A stretch of 64,000 nt of DNA from Herpetosiphonaceae bacterium (GTDB lineage Bacteria > Chloroflexota > Chloroflexia > Chloroflexales > Herpetosiphonaceae). Below are positions 7,685 to 15,127 of the stretch, in pieces (position 1 is the stretch's first letter; the number at the start of each line of letters is the position of its first letter). The DNA lies in the NCBI GenBank assembly GCA_013538855.1, contig JABXJS010000247.1, positions 1 through 64,000 of the forward strand. Direction: 5' to 3'. A program made the position numbers and the translations under genes. The notes beneath the pieces were generated by a model that was given only the letters and a program-made list of their open reading frames with translations, was not told the DNA's origin and made no database searches.

Positions 7685-8716
7685 TTAGGCCAGCTGCGCC
7701 AGCCGTGGCCACGGATAGCCAGCGACCTTAAGCGCAGCGAGCGTCTCGCGCACGGCGCTCCGCCAGTCCTTCTGCGGAACATAGCCGAGCTTGCGCTGCG
7801 CATAGTCGGTGGGACACACCCAGCTCTCAGCCACGTGCACCAGCGAGCGCGTCAGGAAGGGTGCCGATCCTGGCAGAATTGGAAACAATTTCTCCATCAG
7901 CCAACCGAAGGCATAGCCAGCACCGTAGGGTACCGAGTAGCGCGGTGTGGGCAAGCCGCCCTCTGCGGCGATAAACTCAAAAACCTCACGCATCGTCGGA
8001 AACTCGGCCCCGCAGATATTGAACGATTCGTAGTCATTCAGCGCCTCGGCAACGCTGGCAAGCGCAAACGCCTGCCCGAGATCGCTATCGGCCACCAGCG
8101 CCAAGCGCCCACGTCCAGCGCTAAGCCACGGCACCAAGCGGGTGCGCAGACGCGGAGCGAGTGCCGACACCAGGCCCAGCTGATTCCCAGCACCAACAAA
8201 GTGGCCCAGGCGCATTGTGACCATCTGCGTGCCGCGCTGGCTGTTGGCCTGCATATACGCATCAACATCAATCAGCCGATCAACATGGGGCCAGAACCCG
8301 GTGTACTGCGGCGGCGCAAAGTCATCAACCGTGCGACCATCACGTACCGCTTTGCTGATCGCGACGGTGCTTGCCAAAAGCACACGCCGCACGCCTGCCT
8401 TGATCGACTGCTCAATAAGATCAAGCGCTGGTGTCAAAAAATGCGTCCGCTCTAGCTCCGCATGGCCCCAAAACGCCCCCCACGTGCCAGTATGACACAC
8501 AACATCGACATCTTGGACAACACTGTGGCGATAGTTCGCATCAAGCAGATCGCCCACACGCACCGCGCCACTGAAGCTCGCAGGCAGCTTTGTTGGTGTC
8601 CGGCACGCTGCGATCACCTCAACATCGGAGCGTGCGAGCAGCGCTTTGAGCACATTGCTGCCAAGAAATCCGCTCGCCCCCGTGACAAGTACGCGTGTTT
8701 TTGCTACTCCATCCAT
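7685..8716 (-). CDS. NAD(P)-binding SDR-family protein with altered catalytic motif
   Basis: An extended short-chain dehydrogenase/epimerase-like protein of 343 residues. ATG at 8716 follows AAGGAGG at ideal spacing; longer in-frame starts would overlap the operator region. The Rossmann motif GASGFLGS (residues 13-20) binds the dinucleotide, and LLASTVAIS holds the usual Ser/Thr strand. Where family members have YxxxK, this protein reads FWPHVDRL, so by alignment His144 replaces Tyr and Leu148 replaces Lys. It may therefore bind a nucleotide without the standard chemistry, or use other residues. The C-terminal half resembles 3-beta-HSD-like reductases. It stands alone, under a strong promoter with two palindromic operators, which suggests tight induction by some small molecule. 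Confidence 0.8.
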   Translation of the reverse strand: MDGVAKTRVLVTGASGFLGSNVLKALLARSDVEVIAACRTPTKLPASFSGAVRVGDLLDANYRHSVVQDVDVVCHTGTWGAFWGHAELERTHFLTPALDLIEQSIKAGVRRVLLASTVAISKAVRDGRTVDDFAPPQYTGFWPHVDRLIDVDAYMQANSQRGTQMVTMRLGHFVGAGNQLGLVSALAPRLRTRLVPWLSAGRGRLALVADSDLGQAFALASVAEALNDYESFNICGAEFPTMREVFEFIAAEGGLPTPRYSVPYGAGYAFGWLMEKLFPILPGSAPFLTRSLVHVAESWVCPTDYAQRKLGYVPQKDWRSAVRETLAALKVAGYPWPRLAQLA

Positions 8717-8730
8717 GGCTACCTCCTTAA

Positions 8731-8752
8731 TAACAGAATATGTATTCTGTAA
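8731..8752 (-). promoter_or_regulatory. Operator 2, proximal palindrome of the SDR gene
   Basis: ACAGAAT (8733-8739), four bases, ATTCTGT (8744-8750): same arms and same spacing as the palindrome at 8818-8843. It lies just upstream of the ribosome binding site, 89 bases (centre to centre) from the other copy. Confidence 0.7.
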
Positions 8753-8817
8753 TGTATACAGCATTAGCCCCACGTGCACCATACACTGTGGTGACAGCGT
8801 GAATCAGCCACCAACCT

Positions 8818-8843
8818 AGTTACAGAATACCCATTCTGTAACT
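8818..8843 (-). promoter_or_regulatory. Operator 1 overlapping the SDR promoter
   Basis: AGTTACAGAAT (8818-8828) and ATTCTGTAACT (8833-8843) form a perfect palindrome with 11-base arms around a 4-base centre. It overlaps the end of the -10 box and covers the predicted start of transcription, so a bound dimer would block the promoter. Size and symmetry fit a TetR/MarR-type repressor; the cognate regulator is not identified. Confidence 0.8.
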
Positions 8844-8869
8844 ATACAAACATGATCGACCAATGTCAA
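8841..8869 (-). promoter_or_regulatory. Strong sigma-70 promoter of the SDR gene
   Basis: On the minus strand TTGACA (8864-8869), 17 bases, TATAGT (8841-8846). This near-consensus promoter would start RNA near 8834, inside operator 1. The rest of the gap to 8920 is plain. Confidence 0.8.
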
Positions 8870-8919
8870 CCTATGGATAAAGATCATGGATTGGCGGATC
8901 AGGCGGGAACAGAGGGCGG

Positions 8920-10020
8920 CTAAGCGCGTGACTGTGAGCGCTGAATCGACTGCTGCACAAAATTCACCACATCGCGATAGCGAATCATGCCAAGGATGCG
9001 ACCGCCATCTAGCACAGGCAGCTGATCAAAGCGATTACCAACCAAGGCCAAGTAGGCCGACTGGGCCGAGTCATCCGGACTAATCGACGGCAGCGCGGAC
9101 GTAGGCGTCATCACCTGATCAACGCGAATCTCGCTCCACATATGCATCATGTACGGGCGCAGATGATTGCGTGTAATCAGCCCCACACAGCGCTCGGCCT
9201 GCACCACGGGAAAGCCCTGCTCTGTCTGCCCCAGCAGATACTGACCAACAAACAGATCGAGGGTTATCTGCGGCGCAACCGTACGATATACACCTGACAT
9301 CAGCTCGCGAACCGAGATACGGCTCAGCGAGTAGTGCAGCGCAGTCTGTAGATAGTTGCCCACCGCCGCGCGGTTGGCAATCCAGCCAAGCACCATCGCC
9401 ACCAGACCCACGCTCACATCAGCGCTGAGCAGGACGATCACCCCAAGCAAAATCAGCGTATTACCGAGCAAGCGCGCGACATTCGCCGCCACCGCCGTGC
9501 CACGCAGCAGATCATCGTGCAAGAACCACAGCATCGCTCGCAGCACACGCCCACCATCAAGCGGATAGCACGGCAACAAATTAAAGACAGCCAGCAGCCC
9601 GTTCGAGCCAGCCAAGATCATCCACAGCACATAGTATGCACCGCTCGTGACCAGCGCCAGCCCAGCGCAGATCAGCGTAAGCGCTATGCTGACCAGCGGC
9701 CCAGCCAGCGCAATCTTAAACTCAGCTGCAGGATGCTCAAGGTCATCCTGCAGCTCGGTGATTCCGCCTGTCAGAAAGAGGGTGATCGACTGCACATTTT
9801 TGCCTAGTCGCCGGGCCATCAGCGCATGGCCAAGCTCGTGAAGGACAATCGCCAGCAGCAGCAGTAGTGTTGTCAGAAATGCCATCGGCCAGCCAGAGCT
9901 GCCAGCCACACGCGTAAACTGCGGCTGGAGGATCATCACTCCAAACAGCAGCAAGAGAACCCAGCTAACGTGTAGCCGAATCGGTACACCCAACACTCGT
10001 CCTGCTGGAAATGTCCACAC
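8920..10020 (-). CDS. Site-2 protease family metalloprotease with CBS pair
   Basis: A membrane zinc protease of the S2P/SpoIVFB type, which cuts substrates within the membrane. I prefer GTG at 10020 (366 residues), just after GAAAGG and the previous stop; an ATG at 10077 would overlap the upstream gene by 44 bases and lacks a binding site. Six or so hydrophobic segments carry the zinc motif HELGH (in VLHELGHALMARR) and the second motif NLLPCYPLDGGR. The last 130 residues hold two CBS domains (ELMSGVYRTVAP; VDQVMTPTSALPSISPDDSA), which often sense adenosine nucleotides. It is last in a row with DsbA, VKOR and a GNAT protein, pointing to envelope protein care. Substrate unknown. Confidence 0.87.
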   Translation of the reverse strand: MWTFPAGRVLGVPIRLHVSWVLLLLFGVMILQPQFTRVAGSSGWPMAFLTTLLLLLAIVLHELGHALMARRLGKNVQSITLFLTGGITELQDDLEHPAAEFKIALAGPLVSIALTLICAGLALVTSGAYYVLWMILAGSNGLLAVFNLLPCYPLDGGRVLRAMLWFLHDDLLRGTAVAANVARLLGNTLILLGVIVLLSADVSVGLVAMVLGWIANRAAVGNYLQTALHYSLSRISVRELMSGVYRTVAPQITLDLFVGQYLLGQTEQGFPVVQAERCVGLITRNHLRPYMMHMWSEIRVDQVMTPTSALPSISPDDSAQSAYLALVGNRFDQLPVLDGGRILGMIRYRDVVNFVQQSIQRSQSRA

Positions 10021-10033
10021 AGCACTAACCCTT

Positions 10034-10582
10034 TCACTCGTTCGACGACTGGCCACGCAAGTGCGCCACGACCTCATCGATGTCGTCTGGCTGCTCTACC
10101 GCACACGCCGACTCCAGCGTGCGCTTCCAGATCGTGCTGCCAGTGACTTTAAAGCCGTAGCGGGCATACAAGCGAGCGGCGGCCTTATTGGCCTCGCGCA
10201 CATCAAGCTGGATGAACTGACAGCCCTTGGCCTCGGCGCGCTGACATGCATAGTCCAGCAGCTTTGTGCCGACGCCACGCCCACGGAACTGTGGCACCAG
10301 GTAAAAGTCCTCAATGTAGGCGTAGGGCGCAGCCGCCCAAGTCGAGAGCCGGTAGTTGATCTGGATACAGCCCATGATCTCGCCGCCGTCCATCTCGGTC
10401 TGGGCCAGCACAAAATCGCTGAATCCTGTGGTAAGCAGCGCGGTTAGCAGCTCCTCCAGTGCCTCGGGATCAGGTGGGGTTGCCCCCTCTTCCTCGGCTA
10501 GGGCGCGAATCAATGGCACCAGCAGTGGCGCATCCTCCGGATGCACCATGCGAACAACAAACTGGACTTCAAAATTAGCCAC
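10034..10582 (-). CDS. GNAT-family N-acetyltransferase
   Basis: About 182 residues. The frame opens directly after the upstream stop TAG with TTG (10585) then GTG (10582); GTG sits better behind AAGGGC. The acetyl-CoA motif is VPQFRGRGVGTKLLDYA, followed by QLDVREANKAAARLYARYGF, the usual GNAT C-terminal strand and helix. The N-terminal part (VVRMVHPEDAPLLVPLI) is typical of the diamine/amino-acid acetyltransferase branch, and IEDFYLVPQFRGRG matches spermidine/thialysine acetyltransferase-like proteins. The true substrate is not certain. It lies between VKOR and the S2P protease and probably shares their transcript. Confidence 0.85.
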   Translation of the reverse strand: MANFEVQFVVRMVHPEDAPLLVPLIRALAEEEGATPPDPEALEELLTALLTTGFSDFVLAQTEMDGGEIMGCIQINYRLSTWAAAPYAYIEDFYLVPQFRGRGVGTKLLDYACQRAEAKGCQFIQLDVREANKAAARLYARYGFKVTGSTIWKRTLESACAVEQPDDIDEVVAHLRGQSSNE

Positions 10583-10585
10583 CAA

Positions 10586-11086
10586 CTACCGCCCTTCCAT
10601 AAGCTCGCTTGCGCCAACACTCAATGTCTCGTCTGGCTCGCCCTGACGCCAGGCGCGCAGCTCCAGCAGCGACAAAATCCAGAAGATGGTCATACAGATT
10701 GCCGAGATGATGCACCACTGGCACCACTGATCGAGCACGCCACCCTCAACGTATGTAAGATAGGCCGAGAACAGCAGACCACCGCTGGCCAGCCCAGCCA
10801 GCAGCGGTGGGATAGCCAGCGGCCCCAGCCAGTCCGTCCGCAGCAGCATAACGCTGAGGCCAAGCAGCACCAGAAAGCCTGCCAGCCCAAGGTAGGCCAC
10901 CGGGATACCATTGCGCGGCGGAAAGACACTGTAGATGCTGGCTTGAACCGCCTGGCAGTCCCCGACGATGCCGCATTGGAGCGCTATCTGCTTGGGGAGC
11001 AGGCGTGTGACCGTCAGGTAGGTCGCATTTAAGGTCCCAATCAGCGCAACGACAATCAAAAGCCGATGATTCCAGCGTGTTTGCAT
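10586..11086 (-). CDS. Vitamin K epoxide reductase (VKOR) family membrane protein
   Basis: A 166-residue protein that reoxidises DsbA-like partners and passes electrons to quinone in the membrane. ATG at 11086 follows AAGGTGG, which overlaps the upstream dsbA stop. Four to five membrane segments; loop cysteines Cys38 and Cys44 (QCGIVGDCQ) and the active pair Cys122-Cys125 in DQWCQWCIISAI are all present, as in bacterial VKOR. The gene directly follows a DsbA-like protein, a usual pairing in actinobacteria, cyanobacteria and Chloroflexota, where VKOR replaces DsbB. Confidence 0.9.
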   Translation of the reverse strand: MQTRWNHRLLIVVALIGTLNATYLTVTRLLPKQIALQCGIVGDCQAVQASIYSVFPPRNGIPVAYLGLAGFLVLLGLSVMLLRTDWLGPLAIPPLLAGLASGGLLFSAYLTYVEGGVLDQWCQWCIISAICMTIFWILSLLELRAWRQGEPDETLSVGASELMEGR

Positions 11087-11096
11087 AGCCGCCACC

Positions 11097-11864
11097 TTAG
11101 TTCTGGCTCGACTCAGGCGCAGCATTCTTGAGCGCCGCGTCTACCGCTGCCCGCACACCCGCCGACGATGTGTCGACAACCTCAACGCCATTGACAAACA
11201 CCGTCGGTGTGCCCTGCAAGCCCTTCTGGATTGCCAGTGCGCCTGCCGCATTGATCGCGTCGCTGTAGGTGCCCTTATCAACACATGCCTGCACAGCATC
11301 AGGATCGGCCCCGGCTTTTTCCACCGCCGAGAGAATAATGCTCTTGGCGCTCGGATTGCGCCGGTCCCACTGATCTTGCGTGGCAAACAGCGCGTCGTGA
11401 ACCTGCCAGTACTTGTCCTGATCGCCAGCGCAGCGCGCAACCTCGGCTGTGTAGGCGGCTTGGGTATGAATTGAGGTCAGCGGGAACTCGCGGTAGATAA
11501 ACTGAACTTTGCCTGTCTCAACGTAGTTTTTGTCAAACTGCTCGGCAAACAAGCGACTCTCGAGGTTGGCACACGCCGGACACTCATAGTCCGAGTACTC
11601 TTCAACTTTAACTGGCGCGTTGGGATCGCCCTTGTACCAGTAGCCCTCGTCTGTCTTGCCCATCGGCGCATTCACCACAGGCCGTGGCACGTACGCTGCT
11701 TCTATATTGTCCGGGCTGTTGAGCATATAGATTAGCCCAAACGTTAGCCCGACGATCAGCACTAAACCTATGCCAAGGTAGAACGGCAGCATGCTTTGCT
11801 GCCTTTTTTGCACGCCGCGACCGCGCTGCCGCCGTCGTTCGGCTGTCGATGATCGATTGCTCAT
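11097..11864 (-). CDS. DsbA-family thioredoxin-fold oxidoreductase, membrane anchored
   Basis: A 255-residue protein with a basic cytoplasmic start, one membrane anchor (LPFYLGIGLVLIVGLTFGLIYML, about residues 26-48) and an extracytoplasmic thioredoxin fold with inserted helices. The active site is CPAC (Cys95, Cys98) in SDYECPACANL, and the cis-Pro loop is GLQGTPTVFVNG. It should introduce disulfides into secreted proteins and be recharged by the VKOR encoded 10 bases downstream. ATG at 11864 is preceded by GAGGG. Its promoter is divergent from, and close to, that of the TetR gene at 11985. Confidence 0.9.
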   Translation of the reverse strand: MSNRSSTAERRRQRGRGVQKRQQSMLPFYLGIGLVLIVGLTFGLIYMLNSPDNIEAAYVPRPVVNAPMGKTDEGYWYKGDPNAPVKVEEYSDYECPACANLESRLFAEQFDKNYVETGKVQFIYREFPLTSIHTQAAYTAEVARCAGDQDKYWQVHDALFATQDQWDRRNPSAKSIILSAVEKAGADPDAVQACVDKGTYSDAINAAGALAIQKGLQGTPTVFVNGVEVVDTSSAGVRAAVDAALKNAAPESSQN

Positions 11865-11897
11865 ATGGCCCTCTGAAATATGCTAAATCTTGCTCGC

Positions 11898-11906
11898 ATT
11901 ATACCA
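11898..11906 (-). promoter_or_regulatory. Extended -10 promoter of the dsbA-VKOR operon
   Basis: On the minus strand TGGTATAAT (11898-11906) is a perfect extended -10 box; no good -35 is seen. RNA would start near 11891, about 27 bases before the ATG. It lies back to back with the TetR promoter, whose -35 starts 9 bases away. Confidence 0.65.
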
Positions 11907-11914
11907 CTGGACTC

Positions 11915-11943
11915 TTGACACTCGCAGGTCAGCGGTGTACACT
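11915..11943 (+). promoter_or_regulatory. Promoter of the TetR-P450 genes
   Basis: TTGACA (11915-11920), 17 bases, TACACT (11938-11943). RNA would start near 11950, 35 bases before the ATG at 11985. Confidence 0.65.
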
Positions 11944-11958
11944 CTTAACCGGATAGAT

Positions 11959-11968
11959 AGTGAACACT
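11959..11968 (+). promoter_or_regulatory. Candidate TetR operator
   Basis: AGTGAACACT is a perfect 10-base palindrome just downstream of the predicted start of transcription and upstream of the regulator's own ATG, the usual place for TetR self-repression. Another palindrome, TTAGCGTGCTAA (12557-12568), lies between the regulator and the P450 gene. Confidence 0.4.
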
Positions 11969-11984
11969 TACTAAGTAGATCGAT

Positions 11985-12551
11985 ATGAGTGAACGAACAA
12001 ATCGCCGTCAACAGATTATCAACGCCGCCTCAGAGCTGTTTATGACCCAAGGCTACACGGCCACCTCGGTGCGCCAAATCGCCGATGCGGTTGGCTGCAC
12101 GGAGGCAGCGCTCTACTACCATTTCAAAGAGGGCAAGCGCACGCTCTTCAACACCGTTGTGGAAGCGAACCTGCCCAACTTTATGCTGCCGCTCCAGCGC
12201 TGCCGTGATGCCCGCTCGCTCAGCGAGATCATCACCTGCCTAGAGTCGGCGAACCGCGAGCACCGCTCAGACAATCAGCAGCGCATGCGCTGGCTGCTGG
12301 CCGAGTTTCCGACCCTTGGCGCAGAAGAGCAGGCGCTGATCCGCGAGAAGTTTCAGATCTTTCACCGCGAGCTGGCCGCCATGATCCGGGCGGTCTGCGA
12401 TCAAGCCGCCAGCGCCGCCGACGATCTCGCATGGCTGATCATCTGCCTGATGCACGGCTATCAGCAGCTGCTCAGCCCACTTGATCTTGTTAGCGACGGC
12501 GAAGAGACTATGTTCGTGCGCCTGGCCCGTTTCGTCGAAATACTCGCCTAA
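11985..12551 (+). CDS. TetR/AcrR-family transcriptional regulator
   Basis: A 188-residue protein. The N-terminal helix-turn-helix (QQIINAASELFMTQGYTATS and VRQIADAVGCTEAALYYHFK) is typical of TetR repressors; the rest is a helical ligand-binding and dimer domain. It is 68 bases upstream of the P450 gene on the same strand, so it likely controls the P450 and itself in response to a small hydrophobic compound. No strong ribosome binding site precedes the ATG. It could also act on the divergent dsbA promoter, whose -10 is only about 60 bases from the candidate operator. Confidence 0.9.
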   Translation: MSERTNRRQQIINAASELFMTQGYTATSVRQIADAVGCTEAALYYHFKEGKRTLFNTVVEANLPNFMLPLQRCRDARSLSEIITCLESANREHRSDNQQRMRWLLAEFPTLGAEEQALIREKFQIFHRELAAMIRAVCDQAASAADDLAWLIICLMHGYQQLLSPLDLVSDGEETMFVRLARFVEILA

Positions 12552-12619
12552 TTTTTTTAGCGTGCTAACTTAACGAGCGTTTACTTACATCAATTACTAC
12601 AGCGAACAAGGAGCAACCG

Positions 12620-13996
12620 ATGACCAGCACCAAAACCCACCTGCCAAGCGCCCCCGGCCCGCGCGGACACCTGTTGGTAGGCCATATTCCAGAGTTTCGC
12701 AACGATATTCTTGACACCGTCTATCAAGCCTGGAGGCAGTACGGCGATGTGGTCAAGTTTCAGCTTGCCAACCTGCCGATTCACGTCGTCTCGCATCCTG
12801 ACCACGCGCAAAGCGTGCTGGTGCAAGAAAAACAGACGTTTGTAAAGCTCTATGACCCAGACCATCCGGTCGGGCTACAGCTTGTGCTCGGCCAGGGCCT
12901 TGTGACCAACAGCGACACTGAGTCGTGGCTGATGCAGCGGCGGATGATGCAGCCAATGTTCCACCGCAAGCATATCGCCACGATGGGCGCAAAGATGAAC
13001 ACCGCCGGCGAGCGGCTGCTCGAGCGCTGGAGCAGCGAGTTCACACCACAATCGGTGGTCAATATGTCCGAAGAGATGATGCGCGTCACACTGGACATCA
13101 TCAACCAAACGATGTTCAGCGCCGATGTGCTGGACTCTGCTGGCGTGATTGGCCCCGCTGTTTCTGTCGCCGCTGAGGTCAGCTTCAAGCGCGCCCAGAA
13201 TCCGCTAAGCCTACCGCTGCAGCTGCCCACGCCGCAAAATCGGCGCTTCAAAGAGGCGCTCAAAAGCGTCGATAATGTGCTCAACGCGATTATTAGCGAG
13301 CGGCGCACGAGCGGTGAGCGGCGCGGCGATCTGCTCGACATGCTGCTTGATGCCCAAGATGCCGACACTGGCGAGCGCATGAACGACCGCCAGATTCGCG
13401 ACGAAGTCGCCACCATCTTCGGCGCAGGCCACGAGACCACCGCCAACGCGCTCACGTGGTCCTGGTATCTGCTGTCGCAGCACCCCGAGGTGCAGCAACA
13501 GATGCAGGCCGAGATCGACAGCGTGCTGCAGGGCCGCACGCCGACCATGGAGGATCTGCCCAACCTGCCACTGGTGCGCTACGTGTTTGACGAGGCCATG
13601 CGCCTGTTTCCACCCGCCCCACTGGTGCCACGCCAGGTCGCCCACGACACGGAGCTAGGCGGCTATGCACTGCCGAAAGGCTCGCGCATCTTTGTGAGCA
13701 TCTACAACATCCATCGCCATCCAGAGTTCTGGGAGCGGCCCGAGCAGTTCGATCCATGGCGCTTTGATCCTGCCAACGCCGAGAAGCGCCACCGGCTCGC
13801 CTTTATGCCCTTTGGCGCTGGGCCGCGCATGTGCATCGGCAACAACTTCGCGCTCACCGAAGGCCCGCTGCTGCTAGCGATCATCGCCCAGAAGTACTCG
13901 GTCACGCTGGCGCAAGGGCACACGGTAAAGCCCGAGGTGGCGATCACCATGCGACCGCATGGGGGCATGCCAATGCAGCTGCACCCGCGCGCCTAA
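12620..13996 (+). CDS. Cytochrome P450
   Basis: A 458-residue haem monooxygenase, ATG at 12620 behind AAGGAG. All hallmark motifs are there: the I-helix oxygen-binding site FGAGHETTAN, the K-helix ExxR in FDEAMRLFPPAP, and the haem loop FMPFGAGPRMCIG with Cys405 as iron ligand. The length and the PRHV-type region (PLVPRQVAHDTELGGYALPK) resemble the bacterial fatty-acid/terpene hydroxylase-like group (CYP102/CYP110 relatives), but the substrate cannot be read from sequence. No reductase or ferredoxin is adjacent. The TetR gene just upstream suggests induction by the substrate. Confidence 0.93.
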   Translation: MTSTKTHLPSAPGPRGHLLVGHIPEFRNDILDTVYQAWRQYGDVVKFQLANLPIHVVSHPDHAQSVLVQEKQTFVKLYDPDHPVGLQLVLGQGLVTNSDTESWLMQRRMMQPMFHRKHIATMGAKMNTAGERLLERWSSEFTPQSVVNMSEEMMRVTLDIINQTMFSADVLDSAGVIGPAVSVAAEVSFKRAQNPLSLPLQLPTPQNRRFKEALKSVDNVLNAIISERRTSGERRGDLLDMLLDAQDADTGERMNDRQIRDEVATIFGAGHETTANALTWSWYLLSQHPEVQQQMQAEIDSVLQGRTPTMEDLPNLPLVRYVFDEAMRLFPPAPLVPRQVAHDTELGGYALPKGSRIFVSIYNIHRHPEFWERPEQFDPWRFDPANAEKRHRLAFMPFGAGPRMCIGNNFALTEGPLLLAIIAQKYSVTLAQGHTVKPEVAITMRPHGGMPMQLHPRA

Positions 13997-14005
13997 AACT
14001 GCTGG

Positions 14006-14034
14006 TTGACGCTCCAACAAAACCACCGTATCCT
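14006..14034 (+). promoter_or_regulatory. Possible promoter for the asparaginase gene
   Basis: TTGACG (14006-14011), 17 bases, TATCCT (14029-14034), starting RNA about 40 bases before the ATG at 14080. Confidence 0.45.
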
Positions 14035-14079
14035 GTGCCAACCGCACGTGATATAGCTAAAAAGGATTTGGAGGCAGCG

Positions 14080-14988
14080 ATGACGGCTTTGATCGTTCAC
14101 GGTGGTGCGTGGGCAATCCCTGACAACGAAGTCACCGCGCATCGCACAGGATGCGCAGCAGCCCTAGAGGCTGGCTGGGCTGTGCTAGAGGCTGGCGGAT
14201 CAGCGCTCGAAGCAGTCGAGGCAGCAGTTCGTGTTTTGGAAAACGACCCAACCTTCGATGCCGGCGTTGGGTCGTTTTTAAATGCCGCCGGCGAGGTCGA
14301 GCTAGACGCCGCCATGATGGACGGATCGACCATGCTCGCTGGCGCTGTGGCCGCCGTGCAGCACATTCGGCACCCGATCACCCTCGCCCGACGGGTCCTC
14401 GACAGCGACTACATTTTGCTCGTCGGGGCTGGAGCCGAGCGCTTCGCCGAAGAGCAGGGCGTTGAGCTGTGCGCCTCCGACGACCTCGTTGTCGAGCGTG
14501 AGCGGCAGCGCTGGGCGGCGCAGCGGGCCAAGCCAGATTTTCGGGGCCGCGACGCCTTCCACACCGCCCACGATACTGTTGGCGCGGTGGCGCTCGACGC
14601 CCACGGCAATCTGGCCGCCGCCACCTCAACGGGCGGCATCCCCAACAAGCTGCCTGGTCGCGTCGGCGACTCGCCGCTGATCGGCTCGGGGCTGTACGCG
14701 GACAACGAGACCGGCGGCTGCTCGACCACCGGCTGGGGCGAGTCGATCATGAAGGTCGTGCTCGCGAAAACAGTCACCGATCGGCTGCGTGATGGCGAGC
14801 ATCCACTCGATGCGGCCAAGGTCGGCATCGAGTATCTTGGCCGCCGCGTCAATGGCCTAGGCGGCTGCATCGTGCTTGATCGGGCTGGGCGGGTTGGCTG
14901 GGCGCATAACACGCCACGCATGGCCTTTGGCTATCGCACCCACGATACGCCACCGGTGATCGCGATCGACCAGGCCGAGCTGGCCTAG
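14080..14988 (+). CDS. Isoaspartyl peptidase / L-asparaginase (Ntn hydrolase)
   Basis: A 302-residue member of the plant-type asparaginase family, which cuts isoaspartyl dipeptides and asparagine. The proenzyme cleaves itself before the catalytic Thr; here HDTVGAVALD places it at Thr166, splitting the chain into alpha (165) and beta (137) parts. Other family motifs are the N-terminal IVHGGAWAIP, the Gly-rich DAGVGSFLNAAGEVELDAAM and STGGIPNKLPGRVGDSPLIG, which binds substrate. Start ATG at 14080 follows GGAGG. It lies 83 bases after the P450 with its own possible promoter, and a hairpin follows. Likely cytoplasmic, repairing or recycling damaged peptides. Confidence 0.92.
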   Translation: MTALIVHGGAWAIPDNEVTAHRTGCAAALEAGWAVLEAGGSALEAVEAAVRVLENDPTFDAGVGSFLNAAGEVELDAAMMDGSTMLAGAVAAVQHIRHPITLARRVLDSDYILLVGAGAERFAEEQGVELCASDDLVVERERQRWAAQRAKPDFRGRDAFHTAHDTVGAVALDAHGNLAAATSTGGIPNKLPGRVGDSPLIGSGLYADNETGGCSTTGWGESIMKVVLAKTVTDRLRDGEHPLDAAKVGIEYLGRRVNGLGGCIVLDRAGRVGWAHNTPRMAFGYRTHDTPPVIAIDQAELA

Positions 14989-14992
14989 CTCC

Positions 14993-15027
14993 GCGCCGCT
15001 GCGCTACCACTCTGCGCGCAGCGGCGC
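14993..15027 (+). terminator. Hairpin after the asparaginase gene
   Basis: GCGCCGCTGCGC (14993-15004) and GCGCAGCGGCGC (15016-15027) form a perfect 12-bp stem with an 11-base loop, four bases after the stop. The U tract is poor (ACTCATTTG). Confidence 0.6.
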
Positions 15028-15042
15028 ACTCATTTGCACATA

Positions 15043-15069
15043 TCAGCATTGCTGAAAAGCAGGTATAAT
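15043..15069 (+). promoter_or_regulatory. Promoter and possible operator of the pot operon
   Basis: A perfect -10 TATAAT lies at 15064-15069 with no good -35. Where the -35 should be is a 13-base palindrome TCAGCA-T-TGCTGA (15043-15055), which could bind an activator or repressor. RNA would start near 15076, about 50 bases before the TTG start of potA. Confidence 0.5.
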
Positions 15070-15127
15070 GTAGCTATTGCGTTTTTCACGCAGGTGGCTA
15101 TGGCGTGGTTGCTGAAAGGAGACCGCA

